From the NCBI RefSeq assembly GCF_964340395.1, contig NC_135559.1, positions 15,098,063 to 15,162,062 of the forward strand: a DNA stretch of 64,000 nt. The letters are read 5' to 3'. The notes under the pieces are model-generated. The model was not told the DNA's origin and searched no databases. It was given only the letters and a program-made list of their open reading frames with translations. Shown piece by piece: positions 61,046 through 64,000 of the stretch; within the stretch, counting starts at the first letter, position 1, and every line of letters starts with the position of its first letter. The position numbers and the translations under genes were made by a program. The DNA comes from Glandiceps talaboti. Lineage: Eukaryota > Hemichordata > Enteropneusta > Spengelidae.

Positions 61046-61407
61046 TTAAAGTGGCCATATGGATGAGAATTTGGTATTTATTTTGGATTTTTATTTGATA
61101 AAACAGCTTCACTATATTTATCTACTTGAAAAAATAAAGTGAAAGAACATACCAAGTCCATGTTCATAACTCAATACATTGCAAAAAGATGGAAAAAGTG
61201 TAAAAAAAAAAAAAAAGTTTGTTATTGTACGTGCAATAACAAACATTTTACACATTGTTTAGTGTTTTGCAGTTTATTGAGTTGCGAACATGGACTTGGT
61301 ATATGTTATTTCACATTATTTTTTCAAGTAGAAAAACATAGTGAAGCTGTTTTATCAAATAAAAATCCAAAATAAATACCAAATTCTCATCCATATGGCC
61401 ACTTTAA
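61046..61407. mobile_element. foldback (MITE-like) element, family B copy 2
   Basis: 362 bp. TTAAAGTGGCCATATGGATG at the left end is the exact reverse complement of CATCCATATGGCCACTTTAA at the right end. Arms of about 160 bp run to a loop near 61225 (TTGTTATTGTACGTGCAATAACAA). TTAA lies at both tips. Younger-looking than the copy at 1934-2288. Confidence 0.9.
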
Positions 61408-61479
61408 AATCAATTAGATTGGATACAATATGCCATACTAATTATGTGTACTGCTACACAAATATGTTTACCCACAGGT

Positions 61480-61655
61480 GATTGAATATATATTGTTCAG
61501 GGTGTACTATGTTGAGCATTTTGACGGATATTTCGAACACAGCAGAACCAATGATGTAGACACACGTTGTTGTGACATAAACGTGCACTGCTGTGACATA
61601 GAACGACCAGAGTATATATTCCCTTTTTTTTTCACCTGGCTCATGCAAGGTATAA
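61480..61655 (-). mobile_element. family A head fragment, inverted
   Basis: Reverse complement of the head portion: ATATTTCGAACACAGCAGAA, CCAATGATGTAGACACACGT, GTGACATAGAACGACCAGAG. The tail hairpin is absent. Confidence 0.75.
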
Positions 61656-62842
61656 TATTTAGTAATCTATATGCCCTGGACCGCCCATGATTTTTTAGCC
61701 TTTCTCAGTTTCTGTAGACTTAAAGGACTAATGATACTACTACACACAATAATTCCGCTATCCTGACATTTTGACATTTTTTAATTTTCACTCTTCCATC
61801 CCTGTTATATGAATTTTGTACATGACTCTAGTGGAAAATCAGTCCTCTGCTACAGACTGTGGCATTTTATACCACTATCACTGATTTGTTATATGTTATC
61901 ACGATTTCCTTTCTCTCATTAACATAAATATTTAATCCAAAAAAAGTGGCATTACACAAATCCTTCCGGTCATTAGTCCATTATTTCTACGAAATATGGT
62001 AATAAAGGTTTCTGTTTCACAACTTGTATCAGCAGGAACTCCTACATGTACCGTAGATCGTATATTTTAGTACACAGTCACAAAACATTGAGTCATCTTC
62101 CTTCCCACCATATTATTCCATATTTCAAAACACTTTTTACAGCACTGTCCATAGTCTAGTCCTAATAGCCATATACATACCATGATCATCTCCACCATAC
62201 ATACAATATATTGGAAGCATTGCTACAAACGTGGTGATATTATCATGTCCTCATGTGACTTACATTCAAGCTGGAGGTTGAGTTTGCAGTAAAATGAACG
62301 ATGTAACTAATTACAACTGCCTGTCAGTGTGTGATGGATAACTACTGACATGCGCTGTTCATCTCTTCTTCAGCACAAAATTTAGCAAGATTTGAAATAG
62401 ATTTTGTGCGTTTGACTATACGTTAGAAAACGACTACACATACGTATAGTAACTACACTATCCAAGACACATCACCATTTTCATTACGCCAGCACAAAAA
62501 TGTGCTCCAGTTTGCGAGAATTTCAAAATCATCACAAGGATTATATGGCCTTCACAGACTTTCACCCTATATGCTATGATTCTTAAAATTAAAAGTTAAT
62601 CTAAATATCAATTTCCCATTCCTTTGTTTCTATTTTCCCACAATGTTATGGTTGTTTTCCTGGATAAACACTGAAATGTCAAGATAACAGTAATATTATA
62701 CAGTTATTATTAATAACTTAATTATTGGATGTGTTCTAGTTTAATTAAGGGATTTCTGAAATTCTGATAGAACAGTAGATTGTGTCCTTATTCTTTTAAT
62801 TAAAGGCCCACCTATTTTTTGAAAAAAAAGATGAAACGTTCA
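61656..62842. other. unique noncoding stretch
   Basis: Nothing recognised. Confidence 0.5.
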
Positions 62843-63400
62843 GTGTGAAAAACAGTTGTCTGACAAAAGCTATAGAAAAGAACAATCCTATGTAATCCTC
62901 ATGGCTTCACTGATAAAATAACACTAATGCAAGAACCTGAGATTGAAATCCTGACCTTTAAAGGCCAGGGTTTCAATCCCTGGTTTTCATATTAGTGTTA
63001 TTTTATTAGTGGAGTCATAAGGATTACATAGGATTGGCTAACTTTTTCTATAGCTCTACCAGAAAAATGTTTTTCATACCTAAATTTTATTTCGAAACCA
63101 AACTTTGAAGACCAAATTCCAATTAGGATTAAATTTGGGGCTACTGAAAAAAAGTTAGTTCCGAACAAAACAATAGTCTCCACTAAAAAGACAATACTAA
63201 TGAAAGAATGTGGGATTCTATTATGGGCCTTTAAAGGCTAGGATTTTCATTCCCGGTTTTCACATTAGTATTATCGTATCAGTAGAGCCATGAGGGTTAC
63301 ATAGGATTAATCTTTTGTTCTGAGCCAATTTTTTTCTATAACTTTGTCAGACAACTGTTTTTTACACCTAATGTATAATCCTTTTTCAAAGTGAGCCGTT
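62843..63400. mobile_element. foldback element, family D, full copy plus a second diverged unit
   Basis: 62843-63080 is a palindrome of about 119-bp arms centred on the TTTAAA at 62958-62963: AATCCTATGTAATCCTCATG pairs with TAAGGATTACATAGGATT, AACACTAATG with CATATTAGTGTT. A second diverged unit occupies 63170-63390 (ATACTAATGAAAG...CCTTTAAAGG...ACATTAGTATTATC). The centre carries GGTTTCAATCCCTGG, close to a tRNA B box. Confidence 0.82.
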
Positions 63401-64000
63401 AACACAATATAGATGTACAATAATTGACTTTTATCTTTTGCTTTGCTAATCCATAGTCACTGACCCAATGTGGGCATGAGTCACAGTGCTGATAGATTAG
63501 ATGGGAATCTCCCAATGTGAGGAAAACTGACAACCTCAATGTATACAAATACCCATATCTACTATATTTTCATTTCATGCTCAATGAACATATGATAAGG
63601 AATGTACACAATAATTTTTGCAATTATGATTCTTATCCAAATATACTACTAAACTTTGAGAGTATCTTGCAAATATCAAAATTATAATAAGGTATTTCAT
63701 TCTTTGTATCTCAATATTGCAAGCTTCACTTGCCCAGCAACGACACTGGATTTTCCTATCTAAAATATTGAGAAGATAGTACATGTATTATTGAGGAATG
63801 ATATTATAGTATTTATTGCCAGATACCATCAAATAATATATATATATATATATCCTGACATGTCTTTGTAATCCTGTGTTTCATCTCAACTAATGACAAT
63901 ATGTTGGAACAATTGAAATACTTATGGACAATCGCACAATGTCACATAAGCTCAATAAATAAACTTTGTTCGTTTTTGGACAAACCCCCCCTCCTCCTAA
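63401..64000. other. unique noncoding stretch to window end
   Basis: (AT)n at 63836-63853. Nothing else recognised. Confidence 0.5.

Overview
The window is AT-rich eukaryotic DNA with split genes, GT-AG introns, many micro- and minisatellites, and foldback mobile elements. Nothing is bacterial or viral. The frequent TACATGTA palindrome, short exons in long introns and dense non-autonomous repeats suggest a marine invertebrate (hemichordate, amphioxus, mollusc or brachiopod type). I cannot fix the species from sequence alone.

One protein-coding gene is well supported. It lies on the minus strand at the left end (539-7315) and is the 5' part of an FNDC3-family gene (fibronectin type III domain-containing protein 3; vertebrate FNDC3A/FNDC3B, Drosophila miles to go). 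Four coding exons join in frame with proper splice sites: 7286-7016, 5344-4964, 3983-3744 and 761-539, about 371 codons. They encode a polyglutamine start, the conserved PGETF segment, a Pro/Met/His-rich region, a charged linker and the first strand of the first FN3 domain. The gene runs off the left edge. Exon 1 has an acceptor upstream of its ATG, so at least one 5' noncoding exon lies further right. Candidates are a TATA-containing start with a strong donor at about 12062-12240 and a CpG-bearing patch with two NRF1-like sites at 9708-9910.

The other roughly 56 kb (7.3-64 kb) shows no convincing coding exon. It is probably the long 5' intron and/or upstream intergenic DNA of this gene. It is a patchwork of (i) microsatellites; (ii) many minisatellites with units of about 24 to 95 bp, including a 25-copy array at 38.9-39.9 kb, two related arrays in opposite orientation at 47.9-49.6 kb and a regular array of inverted CCAAT boxes at 19.9-20.2 kb; and (iii) at least seven dispersed repeat families. 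The most notable is family A, about 340 bp with a hairpin tail, in about ten full or partial copies. Others are long-arm foldbacks (families B, C, D, E), a TTAACACCAGGCTAGC family (F) and tRNA-like SINE sequence. Most open reading frames outside the four exons are translations of these repeats. Two longer non-repeat ORFs (40279-40707 and 52613-53020) are listed but unrecognised.
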